DNA of 64,000 nucleotides, from positions 3,968,001 to 4,032,000 of the forward strand of contig NZ_BAAAOH010000001.1 in NCBI RefSeq assembly GCF_039530225.1, given 5' to 3'. The notes below the pieces were generated by a model, which saw only the letters and a list, made by a program, of their open reading frames with translations, made no database searches and was not told the origin of the DNA. This DNA comes from Microbacterium pumilum. GTDB taxonomy: Bacteria > Actinomycetota > Actinomycetes > Actinomycetales > Microbacteriaceae. Position numbers and translations under genes: made by a program. Positions 18,859 to 27,533 of the stretch are shown here, piece by piece; position 1 is the stretch's first letter, and each line of letters starts with the position of its first letter.

Positions 18859-20220
18859 CTAGGGCGTCCACCAGGGCCGCAGCGGCAGTCCGCCCGCGGG
18901 CGAACGGTCGTCGGGCTTGACGGCCAGCACCTGATGCAGCTGGATCCCGCCGGTCTCGAAAGCGAGCCGCGATCCCGCCATGTACAGCCCCCACACCTTT
19001 GCGGCGGGCAGCCCGATCTCGGCGACCGCGTCATCCCAGCGCTCGACGAGGTTGGCGCACCAGTCGCGCAGCGTCATCGCGTAGTGCGGGCGCAGGTTCT
19101 CTTCGTGCAGCACCTCGAGCCCGGCATCCTGAGCCTCGGTGATGATGCGGCCCGAGCCGGTGAGCTCGCCGTCGGGAAATACGTAGCGGTCGATGAATCC
19201 CTGTGCCGACGGCTCGGTCTTGTTGTCGGATCGAGTGATGCTGTGGTTGAGCAGCAGCGCTTCGGGCCGCATCCGGGACTGCAGGAAGCGGAAGTAGGAC
19301 GGGTAGTTGCGCACTCCGATGTGCTCGAGCAGGCCGATGGACGACACCGCATCGAATCCGGTCTCGGCGATATCGCGGTAGTCGCCGTAGCGCACCTCTG
19401 CCAGGTCGGTCAGGCCCTCGTCGAGGATGGCCTGCTGGGCCCAGGACGTCTGCGCCCGCGACAGCGTCACGCCGGTGGCCTTCACCCCGCGACGCGCGGC
19501 GTAGCGCACCATGCCTCCCCACCCGCATCCCACGTCGAGCAGTCGATCGCCCGGCTTCAGCCGCAGCTTCTCGAACACCAGCCGGTACTTGTTCTCCTGC
19601 GCCTCGTCGAGCGAGGCCTCGTGGCTCGGATAGCACGCGCACGTGTAGGTCATCGACGGCCCGAGCACCCACTCGTAGAACGTGTTCGACACGTCGTAGT
19701 GGTGATGGATCGCCTCGGCGTCTCGGCTCTTGCTGTGCCGGAGTCCGCCCGCCACGCGACGCCAGCGCGGTGGCACCTCCTGGGGCGGCGGGGCGATCGG
19801 CCGCAGATGCTCGAACCCGATCGATCGCACGATCTGCGCCATCACGCGGGGCGACGGGCGCTTGAACTCGAGGCTCTCCGCCAGCGTCTTGAGCAGCTCG
19901 TAGGGATCGCCGGGGTGCACGCCCCGGATGTCGAGGTCGCCCGCGATGTAGGCGCGGGCGAGCCCGAGATCACCGAACCCGGTGGCGAGGTACGTCGTGC
20001 CCCGGGGCGTCTTCAGGTCCAGGGCGAACGGCGCGTCGGCGGGTCCCGCTGAACTGCCGTCGTATGCCGTGAACCGCAGCGGGAGCCTGCCCCCGGCGAA
20101 GATCTCGAGCACCTCGGCGAGGGTGAGCTTCGGCGGCGTGGGCGTCGGCGTCGTCGGGTCTGGGTCGACGGGATCGGTGGTGTCCGCGGCATCCGCAGCT
20201 CGCTCGTCGAACGTCGTCAT
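18859..20220 (-). CDS. Cyclopropane/10-methylene fatty-acid type SAM methyltransferase (TmsB/UfaA1-like)
   Basis: A 453-residue class I methyltransferase of the cyclopropane-fatty-acyl-phospholipid synthase family. It shows a Pro/Thr-rich N-tail, the family motif AIHHHYDVSNTFYEWVLGPSMTYTCACY near residues 170-195, SAM motif I LLDVGCGWGGMVRYAARRGV near 230, and FDAVSSIGLLEHIG near 285. These enzymes methylate the double bond of a phospholipid-bound unsaturated fatty acid. Its start overlaps the stop of an FAD-dependent reductase gene (ATGA), the arrangement of the actinobacterial tmsAB/bfaAB pair that makes 10-methyl fatty acids such as tuberculostearic acid. Product type is inferred; a plain cyclopropane synthase is the alternative. 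Confidence 0.85.
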   Translation of the reverse strand: MTTFDERAADAADTTDPVDPDPTTPTPTPPKLTLAEVLEIFAGGRLPLRFTAYDGSSAGPADAPFALDLKTPRGTTYLATGFGDLGLARAYIAGDLDIRGVHPGDPYELLKTLAESLEFKRPSPRVMAQIVRSIGFEHLRPIAPPPQEVPPRWRRVAGGLRHSKSRDAEAIHHHYDVSNTFYEWVLGPSMTYTCACYPSHEASLDEAQENKYRLVFEKLRLKPGDRLLDVGCGWGGMVRYAARRGVKATGVTLSRAQTSWAQQAILDEGLTDLAEVRYGDYRDIAETGFDAVSSIGLLEHIGVRNYPSYFRFLQSRMRPEALLLNHSITRSDNKTEPSAQGFIDRYVFPDGELTGSGRIITEAQDAGLEVLHEENLRPHYAMTLRDWCANLVERWDDAVAEIGLPAAKVWGLYMAGSRLAFETGGIQLHQVLAVKPDDRSPAGGLPLRPWWTP

Positions 20221-21596
20221 CGTCGTTGCACCGCCTTCGCATACAGGCCGAGGAGTCGCGAGTCGGGGTCGTACCGCTCCTTGACCTCCCGGTAGGTCTC
20301 GCCGCCGTACAGCCGGTCGAACTCGTCCGCCGAGTAGTACGCGTCGGAGTACAGCGACTTGTGCCCATCGAGCTCACTGACGCGGCGCTCGATCCTCCGA
20401 TTCGTCTCGCCTTCGGTCCGTCCGACGGGGACCGTCGACCAGAACCCGACGTTGACGTACGTCTGCCGCGGCTCGATCGGATACAACGGCCAGCCGTCGT
20501 CGTCGCGCAGCCGCAGCGGGCACAGCCAGATCGGCGTGATCGGCACATTCGCCAGGAACCAGTCCACGAACTCGACCGTGCGCTCGATGGGGATCTCGAC
20601 GTCCTGGATCACGCGTTCGCGCGGCGGGCGCCCGTGCAGCTTCTCCAGGCGATCGCCGATGTCGAACCGCCGTTCCAGCCGCATGAGCTGCCAATACGAA
20701 CTGCTCCGCCGGTACCGGCGTGGCCAGAAGCGGCGAACGAGCGGATGCTGCGCCCCGAACGCCTCGGAGCACCAGAACCAGTCGGTGTCCCATCGCCACA
20801 GGTAGTCGTGAATCGTGAGCCGGTCGGCCGTGACCCCGTCGTCGTGCTGGATGGAGCGGTAGAAGATCTGTCGGCCGGTGTAGTCGCTGACCGGGCCGGG
20901 CGCGTCGGTCTGCACACCGACGCACAGGTAGCTCTCATCGGCGCTGAACACCACACCGTCGAGGTAGTCGACCGCGACTCCATCGAGGCGACCCGTGGCG
21001 ACGATGCGATCCATGGCCTCCACCAGTTCGGCGACCGCGTGGAACCGCAGGTGGGTGAGCGTGACGAACGGCTTGACCGTTTCGAGCTCGATCCGCAGCC
21101 GCACGGCGTAGCCCAGCGTCCCGTACGAGTTGGGGAAGGCACGGTACAGATCGGCGTGGTCGCTCGGCGACGCAGTCACAACCTCGCCCCCGCCGGTGAG
21201 GATGTCCATCTCCCGCACCGACTCGTGGGGCAGCCCGCTGCGGAATGACGTCGACTCGATTCCGAGCCCGGTCACGGCGCCGCCGAGTGTGATGGTTTTC
21301 AGCTGAGGCACCACGAGCGGTGCCAACCCCAGGGGCAGCGTCGCGGCCACCAGGTCCTCGTATGTGCACATTCCCGCCACGTCGGCGGTTCGCTCGTCGA
21401 CGTCGATCGCGATCACGTCCGTCAGTCCGGACGTGTCGAGCCCTGCGACCCTCGCCTTCTCCCGCGACCGGAACAGGTTCGAGGTGCGCTTGGCGAGCCG
21501 GACCGGGGCCGTCGGCGGGATGGCTCGATAGCTCTCGAGAATGCGCTCCACGCCGGCCGCGTGAGGGGTGACAGCGTCGGTTGAGGGAGCGGACAC
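20217..21596 (-). CDS. FAD-binding oxidoreductase, 10-methylene fatty acid reductase type (TmsA/BfaA-like)
   Basis: A 459-residue protein with a FAD_binding_4 (PCMH-type) domain at residues ~60-190: VAGMCTYEDLVAATLPLGL, then TLGGAVTGLGIESTSFRSGLPHESV, the flavin-binding loop also found in DHCR24/delta-24-sterol-reductase-like enzymes, and MDILTGGGEVVTAS. The C-terminal half is the substrate part (PITPIWLCPLRL, TYVNVGFW). GTG 21596 is the start; TAACCT lies six bases upstream. Together with the overlapping methyltransferase it probably reduces a 10-methylene intermediate to a 10-methyl branched fatty acid in membrane lipids. No tmsC-like third gene follows. Confidence 0.85.
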   Translation of the reverse strand: MSAPSTDAVTPHAAGVERILESYRAIPPTAPVRLAKRTSNLFRSREKARVAGLDTSGLTDVIAIDVDERTADVAGMCTYEDLVAATLPLGLAPLVVPQLKTITLGGAVTGLGIESTSFRSGLPHESVREMDILTGGGEVVTASPSDHADLYRAFPNSYGTLGYAVRLRIELETVKPFVTLTHLRFHAVAELVEAMDRIVATGRLDGVAVDYLDGVVFSADESYLCVGVQTDAPGPVSDYTGRQIFYRSIQHDDGVTADRLTIHDYLWRWDTDWFWCSEAFGAQHPLVRRFWPRRYRRSSSYWQLMRLERRFDIGDRLEKLHGRPPRERVIQDVEIPIERTVEFVDWFLANVPITPIWLCPLRLRDDDGWPLYPIEPRQTYVNVGFWSTVPVGRTEGETNRRIERRVSELDGHKSLYSDAYYSADEFDRLYGGETYREVKERYDPDSRLLGLYAKAVQRR

Positions 21597-21631
21597 GCGT
21601 TCAGGTTAGTCCGCGGCCGAATCGGGGTGAA
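21597..21631 (-). promoter_or_regulatory. Leaderless promoter of the fatty-acid methylation operon
   Basis: Minus strand: TTCACC (21626-21631), 17-bp spacer, TAACCT (21603-21608), then six bases to GTG 21596. Good match to a sigma-70-type promoter with transcription starting at the start codon. Confidence 0.5.
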
Positions 21632-21685
21632 GAGGGGGCGCGACCGCGCCGGCCCATCGGCGCCCAGGCCACGTACGCTGGAGGG

Positions 21686-22366
21686 ATGCCGCCCGTGACC
21701 GTCGTCATCCCCTGGCGCCCGGCTCCCTCGCGCGTCCCCGCGTACGACTTCGTGCGCGACTGGTATGCGCGCCACCTCCCCGACTTCTCGGTGCGCACGA
21801 TCGACACCGAGGATGACGTCTTCGTGCTCGCCGCCTGCCGCAACCGGGGCATCGCCGCCGTCGATCCCGATGAGGTCGTCGTGGTGTGCGACGCCGACAC
21901 GATTCCCGAACCCGAGCCGCTGCGAGAAGCGGTCACCGCCGCCCGCGCCAGCGGACTCGTCCACTTGCCGTACACCGAGTACCGGTGGCTCGGCCGCACC
22001 GGCGACGCACAGCTGCGCGCCGGCGTGCCGGCCGAGGAGTGCGAGCACGAACTCGTGATCGGCGCCTGTTCGGGCGTCTATGTGACGACCCCGCGCACGT
22101 GGGCGCGTCACGGTGGGCAGGACGAACGATTCCGAGGGTGGGGATTCGAGGATGCCGCGTGGTACCTCGCTCACGAGGCCCTCCTCGGTGGCCCGCCGGT
22201 GAGGCACGAGGGCCGGGTGTACGCCCTGCACCACGCGGCAGAGGTGCGGGCTGGGGCGAGGTACGAGGCGAACGCCGTGCTCATGGAGCGGTATCGCGCC
22301 GCCGAGGGCGACCCGGTGGCGATGGCTCAGCTCGTCGCGGACTCGAGGCCGGTCAGCAGCTCGTAG
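21686..22366 (+). CDS. Glycosyltransferase family 2-like (GT-A) protein
   Basis: A 226-residue GT-A protein. MPPVTVVIPWRP at the N-terminus and VVVVCDADTIPEPEPLREAV near residue 75 (the D.D metal/nucleotide-sugar motif) identify the fold; GWGFEDAAWYLAHEALLGG near 160 matches the ED.D/galactosyltransferase-like C-terminal motif of GT2/GT7-type enzymes. ATG 21686 follows GGAGGG immediately upstream; the longer in-frame start would run into the divergent gene's promoter. The last 40 bases overlap the 3' end of the convergent glycosyltransferase gene. Probably transfers a hexose in surface-glycan synthesis; acceptor unknown. Confidence 0.8.
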   Translation: MPPVTVVIPWRPAPSRVPAYDFVRDWYARHLPDFSVRTIDTEDDVFVLAACRNRGIAAVDPDEVVVVCDADTIPEPEPLREAVTAARASGLVHLPYTEYRWLGRTGDAQLRAGVPAEECEHELVIGACSGVYVTTPRTWARHGGQDERFRGWGFEDAAWYLAHEALLGGPPVRHEGRVYALHHAAEVRAGARYEANAVLMERYRAAEGDPVAMAQLVADSRPVSSS

Positions 22367-23631
22367 GCGATCCGAGGGCCGGGTCGTTCGGCCTGGTCCC
22401 TTGAGATGCGCCGCAGCAGCGGCATCCCGACGAGGTCACGGACCGCCGCGAGCGCCTCTGTGAGTTCGTGGACGGCGGCGCTGTTCGGGTCGAGCGCCCG
22501 ACCCAGCCCGGTGCGCTCTATCGCGGCGGCGCCCGCGAACTGGTCCGTAGAGAACGGAAGGACGAGCAGTGGCACGCCTTGCCCGATCGCCTCGGTCACC
22601 GAGTTGTTGCCGCCGTGCGTGACCGCGAGCCGCGCGGCGCCGAGCAGCCGCACCTGCGGCAGATACTCGCGGACGAGCCAGCCGTCAGGTAGCGCCCCGA
22701 GCTCTTCGGCTGGGGTGGATCCGGTCGCGATGGCTGCCGGCATCCCGATCGCGGCGAGCGCTTCGGCGACGCGACGCAGGACATCGCCGCGGACCGACAG
22801 GAAGCTGCCGAAGCTGACGTACGCGTATTCGCCGGTCGCGGCCATCCACTCCTCGACCTGTTCGTCGACGTCCTCCACGCGGCGGGTGGAGCCGAGGAAC
22901 GCGTGCGGTGGCAGCATCCGTCCATCGCCGTCCGCCAACTCGCCCGGGTAGTTGTAGAGCACAACGTCGCCATGCTCGGCGAACGCGTCGTCGGTCTGCG
23001 GCGCCGCGGGGTCGAGCGTGCGCGCGGTGCGGTTCCATTCGGCGGTGAAGCGAGCCGACACCTCGTCGCACAGCGAGCGCAGATCGGCCAGCTCGTCGGG
23101 CCCCGGTGAGAAGGCCGTGGGCCAGAAAGGCGGGTAGCCGTAGACCTCGCCCGCCACCGGAAGAGCGCTCGGGTGACCGAGCACGACGTCCGCATACGCG
23201 ATGCCGGCCGTCTGCAGTGCGAGCCGTGCGCTGAACGCCAGGTGGTCGACCAGGATCACGTCGGGCTGCACCTCCTCGACCGCGGCCAGGGTTCGTCGGC
23301 CGGCATCCACCGGCTCCCACATGAGGTCGGTGAGGCGCTCGCTCGCCTGATAGCGGAGCGTCGGCACCATTCCGCGTCGGGTCGCATCGAAGAATCCGCG
23401 CAGCGAATCGGACTCATCTCCGGGCTGCTCCTCGGCGCGGATGACTCGCGCGTTGCTGCCACGCCCGAGCGGCAGGTCGTAGCGCTCGAGGCCGAACCCG
23501 CGCACGATCGGATCGGTCGCGGCGCCGGTCGCGACCACGACCCGGTCACCGGCATCTCGCCAGGCGGTCGCCAGCGTGGCGAGGGGCAGCAGGTGCGAGG
23601 CGTAGTCGGGACTGATGATCAGCACCGTCAC
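22327..23631 (-). CDS. GT1-like glycosyltransferase (MGT/UGT type)
   Basis: A 434-residue GT-B enzyme of the UDP-glucuronosyl/macrolide glycosyltransferase type: N-terminal MTVLIISPDYASHLLPLATLATAWRDAGDRVVVATG, VDHLAFSARLALQTAGI, a linker with YVSFGSF near 270, and the C-terminal sugar-nucleotide signature VTHGGNNSVTEAIGQGVPLLVLPFSTDQF near 345-375. Such enzymes glycosylate lipids, natural products or antibiotics. Its ATG overlaps the stop of the HEAT-glycosyltransferase gene (ATGA), so the two are co-translated. The acceptor is unknown; a glycolipid or detoxified small molecule are both possible. Confidence 0.85.
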   Translation of the reverse strand: MTVLIISPDYASHLLPLATLATAWRDAGDRVVVATGAATDPIVRGFGLERYDLPLGRGSNARVIRAEEQPGDESDSLRGFFDATRRGMVPTLRYQASERLTDLMWEPVDAGRRTLAAVEEVQPDVILVDHLAFSARLALQTAGIAYADVVLGHPSALPVAGEVYGYPPFWPTAFSPGPDELADLRSLCDEVSARFTAEWNRTARTLDPAAPQTDDAFAEHGDVVLYNYPGELADGDGRMLPPHAFLGSTRRVEDVDEQVEEWMAATGEYAYVSFGSFLSVRGDVLRRVAEALAAIGMPAAIATGSTPAEELGALPDGWLVREYLPQVRLLGAARLAVTHGGNNSVTEAIGQGVPLLVLPFSTDQFAGAAAIERTGLGRALDPNSAAVHELTEALAAVRDLVGMPLLRRISRDQAERPGPRIAYELLTGLESATS

Positions 23632-25793
23632 AACGCGACTCTGTTCACGGCGCTTGCGGCACGGATGAGCTCTGCCTCCTCGGCGGCGACACCGCGGTAG
23701 ACCGGTCCGAGGGCTGCGGCCATCGCCTGGATGGTGAAGCTCGTGCGCACCATCTCGTGGGCGGATTCCGCTCTCGCTCGGTCAGGGGTTGCCGCGACGT
23801 CGAGCGCTGCGCCGACACCCGCCTCGAGCCGTGCGGGGTCCCAGGTCTGCGTCAGCACGCCGGTGGTCCCGTCCTGCACATATGTCGCGGGGCCGCCGCC
23901 GTCGGGAGCGACCACCATCAGCCCGGTGGCCATCGCCTCGAGCAGGGCGATGCCGAACTCCTCCTTGACGCTCGCGCAGACGTACACCCCGCCTGCCGCC
24001 GTGAGTCCGGGCAGGCCGAAGCGTGCCGCGGCCAGCCACAGCGCCGCCACGTCGTTGGGTCGATGGCCGGCGAGGATGAGGCCGCTCCGATCGCGGTCGG
24101 CCGCAGGCACCGCGGCATCGATGCGGTCGAGCTGCTCGCGCTCGTCGAGGGACGGGTGCTCGAGATCGCCGCCGATGATCAGCAGGTTCGCCCGCTCGCG
24201 CAATGGCCCGGCCGCCCATACTTCGACGAGCGTCGCCATGCCCTTCACGCGGTGCAGCCGGCCGAGGCTCACAACGAGCGGCAGCTGGCGACGCTCGTCG
24301 GGCAGGCGCTCGATCAGCGCGGCCAGCTCGGCGATCGCCTCCGGCTGCTCAGCGCCGGTGCGGCTGTCGCGGGCCGAGGCCACCGCACGGTCGACGACTT
24401 CGAGGTCGACTCCCTCGGCCACGATCGTGTGCCGCTCGGGGTGCGACGTGATGTCGATGCCGACGAGCTGGCTCATGTCGCGCTGCAGCTCGGGGCGCGG
24501 GAACAGCACAGTGTGCGCAGCGTTCGAGGCCAGGTTCTGAACGAGGTGGGTGCGGAACCAGAAGTGCTCGCGCAGGTCGGTCGCCCCGAAATCCTCGCGC
24601 GTGAGCGCGCCCGACCGGTCGAGGGAGCGGATCACGGCGTGCGGATCGGGGGCGACTGTGAACACGGTGGGGATGCCGAGCTCGCGCGCGACATCCGCAG
24701 CGGCAAGGCTGCCGACATCCGTCATCCGCAGATGCAGCAGGTCGACCGGTCCCGCGGCGCGCAGGATGCGACGGATGCCGCGCCGCGCCGTGACACGCAG
24801 CGGCCAGGCTGCGGCGGACGGCACCGGCTGCGGCAACAGCGGCACGCGGCCGTAGACATGGCCGGATGTCGCTGACCCGATCTCGAGGAGGTCTTCTGCG
24901 GCCTGCGCGACCGGTCCGCGCGAGAGCGTGATCACACGCTGAACACCGGTGCTCGGATCCGCGACGAGGGCATCGCCGAGGCGCACGAGCAGCGTCGCGA
25001 TTCCGCCGTTGTCACCGGCGCCGACGGCCGCGAGTGACGGGTCGATGTCGGCGTGCAGGAACAGCTGCCCGATGGTCAGACCGTCCGCCCGGGCGGTGCG
25101 CGCGTCGGGGACCGCGTCGAGGTCGATGAGGGCCAGCCGCGCGGCCTCGGCCAGCCTGCCATCGCCGCTGACGAGCTCCTCGAGTGCATCGGCGATGCTC
25201 GGGATGCCGCGACGCTGGCCGAGGGCGGCGATCGCCGCGACTCGCGCGTCCTCACTGTCGCGGCCGTCACGGGCGATCTCGAGCAGCAGGCGGCTCGCGA
25301 TCGCGGGACGGATCAGCCCGAGCGTCTCGATGAGCCGTGACCGCGCACCGGGCTCGGTGGTGACCTGCAGAGCGGTCTCCAGGCTCACTGCCAGGGTTTC
25401 CGCAGCGGCGGACGACCATTTCTCGAGCGTGCGCTGAGCGAGCATCCCCGTGAAGCCGCCGGCGGACACCTGGCCGATCAGGCGCCCCATCGCGTCGAAC
25501 CGAGGCAGGCCCGAGCCCAGCGCCCACGCGGCATGCTCGCGGATCGTCGCGCGATCGTCCGACAGGAGGGAGGTCAGCATCCGCGCAGCCTGCTCGTCGA
25601 ACACCTCGGCGAGAGCGTGCACGGCGGCGATCGCGGCGACCTGATCGTCGCCGTTCAACGCGGTCGCGAGTACTCGCAGCGTGCGCACCCCCGGGTCGCG
25701 ACCGGCCTCGAAGGCGAGGTCGTCGGCGAGGCGGATTCCCTCGACGATCCCGGGGGCGTCGCGCACTGCATCCAGAGCCGTCTGAACGCCCAT
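23628..25793 (-). CDS. HEAT-repeat protein fused to a GT4 family glycosyltransferase
   Basis: 721 residues in two parts. Residues ~1-230 are alpha-helical repeats of HEAT type (AAIAAVHALAEVFDEQAARML, IREHAAWALGSGL, ARVAAIAALGQRRGIPSIADALEELV). Residues ~235-721 are a GT-B glycosyltransferase: LLHLRMTDVGSLAAADVARELGIPTVFTVAPDPH, LPLVVSLGRLHRVKGMATLVEVW and the nucleotide-sugar motif KEEFGIALLEAMATGLMVVAPDGGGP near 640. The start is ATG 25793 (AGGA nearby); the frame continues upstream only as antisense of the pyruvyltransferase gene. HEAT arrays usually bind proteins, so the fusion may place the enzyme in a glycan-assembly complex. First gene of a two-gene operon. Confidence 0.8.
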   Translation of the reverse strand: MGVQTALDAVRDAPGIVEGIRLADDLAFEAGRDPGVRTLRVLATALNGDDQVAAIAAVHALAEVFDEQAARMLTSLLSDDRATIREHAAWALGSGLPRFDAMGRLIGQVSAGGFTGMLAQRTLEKWSSAAAETLAVSLETALQVTTEPGARSRLIETLGLIRPAIASRLLLEIARDGRDSEDARVAAIAALGQRRGIPSIADALEELVSGDGRLAEAARLALIDLDAVPDARTARADGLTIGQLFLHADIDPSLAAVGAGDNGGIATLLVRLGDALVADPSTGVQRVITLSRGPVAQAAEDLLEIGSATSGHVYGRVPLLPQPVPSAAAWPLRVTARRGIRRILRAAGPVDLLHLRMTDVGSLAAADVARELGIPTVFTVAPDPHAVIRSLDRSGALTREDFGATDLREHFWFRTHLVQNLASNAAHTVLFPRPELQRDMSQLVGIDITSHPERHTIVAEGVDLEVVDRAVASARDSRTGAEQPEAIAELAALIERLPDERRQLPLVVSLGRLHRVKGMATLVEVWAAGPLRERANLLIIGGDLEHPSLDEREQLDRIDAAVPAADRDRSGLILAGHRPNDVAALWLAAARFGLPGLTAAGGVYVCASVKEEFGIALLEAMATGLMVVAPDGGGPATYVQDGTTGVLTQTWDPARLEAGVGAALDVAATPDRARAESAHEMVRTSFTIQAMAAALGPVYRGVAAEEAELIRAASAVNRVAL

Positions 25794-25870
25794 ATCGTGT
25801 CCTGTCGTCGGCCGCCACGAGCGAGCGGACGTTCGATGGTAGTCCTGCGGGATGAATCCACCCGGTGGGC

Positions 25871-25890
25871 TAGCGTGAACGGGTTCACGC
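25871..25890 (+). promoter_or_regulatory. -10 box overlapped by a perfect 18-bp palindrome
   Basis: GCGTGAAC-GG-GTTCACGC at 25873-25890 is a perfect palindrome beginning inside TAGCGT (25871-25876), a likely -10, and ending 20 bp before the pyruvyltransferase ATG. The placement over the expected start site suggests a repressor operator. Confidence 0.45.
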
Positions 25891-25910
25891 CAATATCCTG
25901 AGGAGCTTTC

Positions 25911-27089
25911 ATGCACGTTGTGGCACTCGGCGACGTCGGTGTGATCGACGACATGATGCACATCGGCGATGAGGCGATGTTCCAGGCCGCCCACGACGAA
26001 CTCGACTCCCGTGGCGCGTCGCTCGTGGCCGTCTCTTCGGTTCCGGACGAGACCGCTGAGCGCTATCGAGTGCGGGCCGTGCCGCGCATCCGATTCGACG
26101 GACTGGGCCGCGCCGCCTCTGAGGCCCGACTGGAGGCCGTGCTGGCACGGGCAGACGGACATACGACGCTCGCGCCGGACGACAGCGCACATGCCGTGGT
26201 GGCGGCGGTCGCGGACGCCGATGGCGTGTTGATCGCCGGTGGCGGCAACCTCGCCTCCACCTGGCCGCTGCATGTCTACGAGCGGGCCGCGCTCGCCGGG
26301 ATCGCGGCGCGGCTGGGTCGGCCGCTCGTGGTCACGGGGCAGACGCTCGGACCACACCTGCACGGCCGTGACCGTGAGCTCGTCGCAAACCTGCTGCGCT
26401 CGGCGAAACTCGTCGGCGTTCGCGAGTCATCCTCGCTGCAGCTGGCCGCCGACCTCGGTGTCACCGCGCGCCTCGGCGTCGACGACGCGTCGTTCGTGGG
26501 TATGCGGTCAGGCGATGGCCCGCCGGCTCGCGACGGCGTGCTCGTGAGCCTCTCGCTCTCCCTCGGACGGGCGCCGCGGGCCGACACCGTCGCTCGGATC
26601 GCCGCGCTTCTGGATGAAGCCGCCGACGTCGTCGGCGGTCCGGTGCGTTTCCACGCCCACTTCGGATCGCTCTCCGGCACCGCCGCGCGGGGTGACGCGG
26701 TGCTGCACGACGAGGTGCGGGCATGCATGCGGGCGCCCTCGACGGTCGTGCCCACCGGAGCACCGCGGGCGGCGGCATCCCTTGCACGATCCTCCGCCCT
26801 GCTCATCACCGGGCGGTACCACCCCGCGGTGTTCGCGACGCCCGCGGGCGTCCCGGTGCTCGGGCTCGTCACGGACGACTACACGGCCGTCAAACAGCGC
26901 GGGGCGCTCGCGCACTGGGCGCAGGATGCGACCGTGCCGATCTCCGAGGCGGACAGCAGCGGCATTCCCCGATTGCGCGGGCTGTGGCACGAGCGCGAGC
27001 GCATCGGTGCCGACGCGATTGTCCTTCTCCCCCGCCATCGCGGCGATTCACAGCGCTGGTGGGATGCCGTGGCGACAGCGCTCGGCTGA
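25911..27089 (+). CDS. Polysaccharide pyruvyl transferase family protein
   Basis: A 392-residue protein with the family pattern: MHVVALGDVGVIDDMMHIGDEAMFQAAHDELDSRG at the N-terminus, a glycine-rich GVLIAGGGNLASTWPLHVYERAALAGIAARLGRPLVVTGQTLGPH segment near 105-150, VGVRESSSLQLAADLGV, and SSALLITGRYHPAVFATPAGVPVLGLVTDDYTAVK near 290-320. Relatives (CsaB, WcaK) add a pyruvate ketal from PEP to surface polysaccharides, which can anchor SLH-domain proteins. GAGGAGC precedes ATG 25911. Divergent from the HEAT-glycosyltransferase operon, suggesting one glycan pathway. Acceptor unknown. Confidence 0.85.
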   Translation: MHVVALGDVGVIDDMMHIGDEAMFQAAHDELDSRGASLVAVSSVPDETAERYRVRAVPRIRFDGLGRAASEARLEAVLARADGHTTLAPDDSAHAVVAAVADADGVLIAGGGNLASTWPLHVYERAALAGIAARLGRPLVVTGQTLGPHLHGRDRELVANLLRSAKLVGVRESSSLQLAADLGVTARLGVDDASFVGMRSGDGPPARDGVLVSLSLSLGRAPRADTVARIAALLDEAADVVGGPVRFHAHFGSLSGTAARGDAVLHDEVRACMRAPSTVVPTGAPRAAASLARSSALLITGRYHPAVFATPAGVPVLGLVTDDYTAVKQRGALAHWAQDATVPISEADSSGIPRLRGLWHERERIGADAIVLLPRHRGDSQRWWDAVATALG

Positions 27090-27118
27090 GTTCGTCGCCG
27101 TCGAGCGCAGCCGTTCGC

Positions 27119-27454
27119 TCAGCGCGCGAGACTCAGGTTCTCGCGTGCCCAGAGGCCGAGCTGGTCGAGCAGCGGCACGAGGCGTTCACCGCTGGGAGTC
27201 AGCTGGTATGTCACCGCAACGGGCGGACCGGGGTCGACGGTCCGCACCAGCAGATGCGACTCCGCAAGCTCTGACAGCCTGTCCGACAGGACGGCGTCGC
27301 TGATGCCGGCGACCGCGCGGCGCAGCACGACGAACGAGAGCGGACCGGCGCCGAGTGCGTCGATGATCATCCCGTTCCAGCGCTTGCCCAGGATTGAGAA
27401 CGCGAGGGTGACGGCGGCGTCACACGCATGCCCTCCCTGCTGCTCTGCATCCAT
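27119..27454 (-). CDS. HxlR family transcriptional regulator
   Basis: A 111-residue winged-helix protein with the HxlR pattern: C (residue 11) followed by LAFSILGKRWNGMIIDALGAGPLSFVVLRRAVAGISDAVLSDRLSELAESHLLVR and TYQLTPSGERLVPLLDQLGLWA. Cys 11 lies where redox-sensing members (YodB, QorR) carry their reactive Cys. It is divergent from a flavin quinone/azo reductase gene, the usual target of such regulators, so it probably represses that gene and responds to quinones or electrophiles. TAGAAT sits six bases before its ATG. Confidence 0.9.
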   Translation of the reverse strand: MDAEQQGGHACDAAVTLAFSILGKRWNGMIIDALGAGPLSFVVLRRAVAGISDAVLSDRLSELAESHLLVRTVDPGPPVAVTYQLTPSGERLVPLLDQLGLWARENLSLAR

Positions 27455-27481
27455 CCGCCCATTCTATTGGTGCTACGCTCG

Positions 27482-27514
27482 TCTTAGGCACTCTGTATTT
27501 CTTAGTGACTAGTC
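27482..27514. promoter_or_regulatory. Candidate HxlR operator in the divergent promoter region
   Basis: CACT (27489-27492) and AGTG (27504-27507) are separated by 11 bases, next to the perfect palindrome GACTAGTC (27507-27514); TCTTAG occurs twice (27482, 27500). HxlR/YodB sites are short spaced dyads of this kind. Not specific enough to be certain. Confidence 0.35.
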
Positions 27515-27533
27515 GAATCTGATCGGAGTTCTC

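Noticed and set aside
25794..26363. N-terminal extension of the HEAT-glycosyltransferase
   Set aside because: Lies antisense to the pyruvyltransferase gene and has no repeat pattern.
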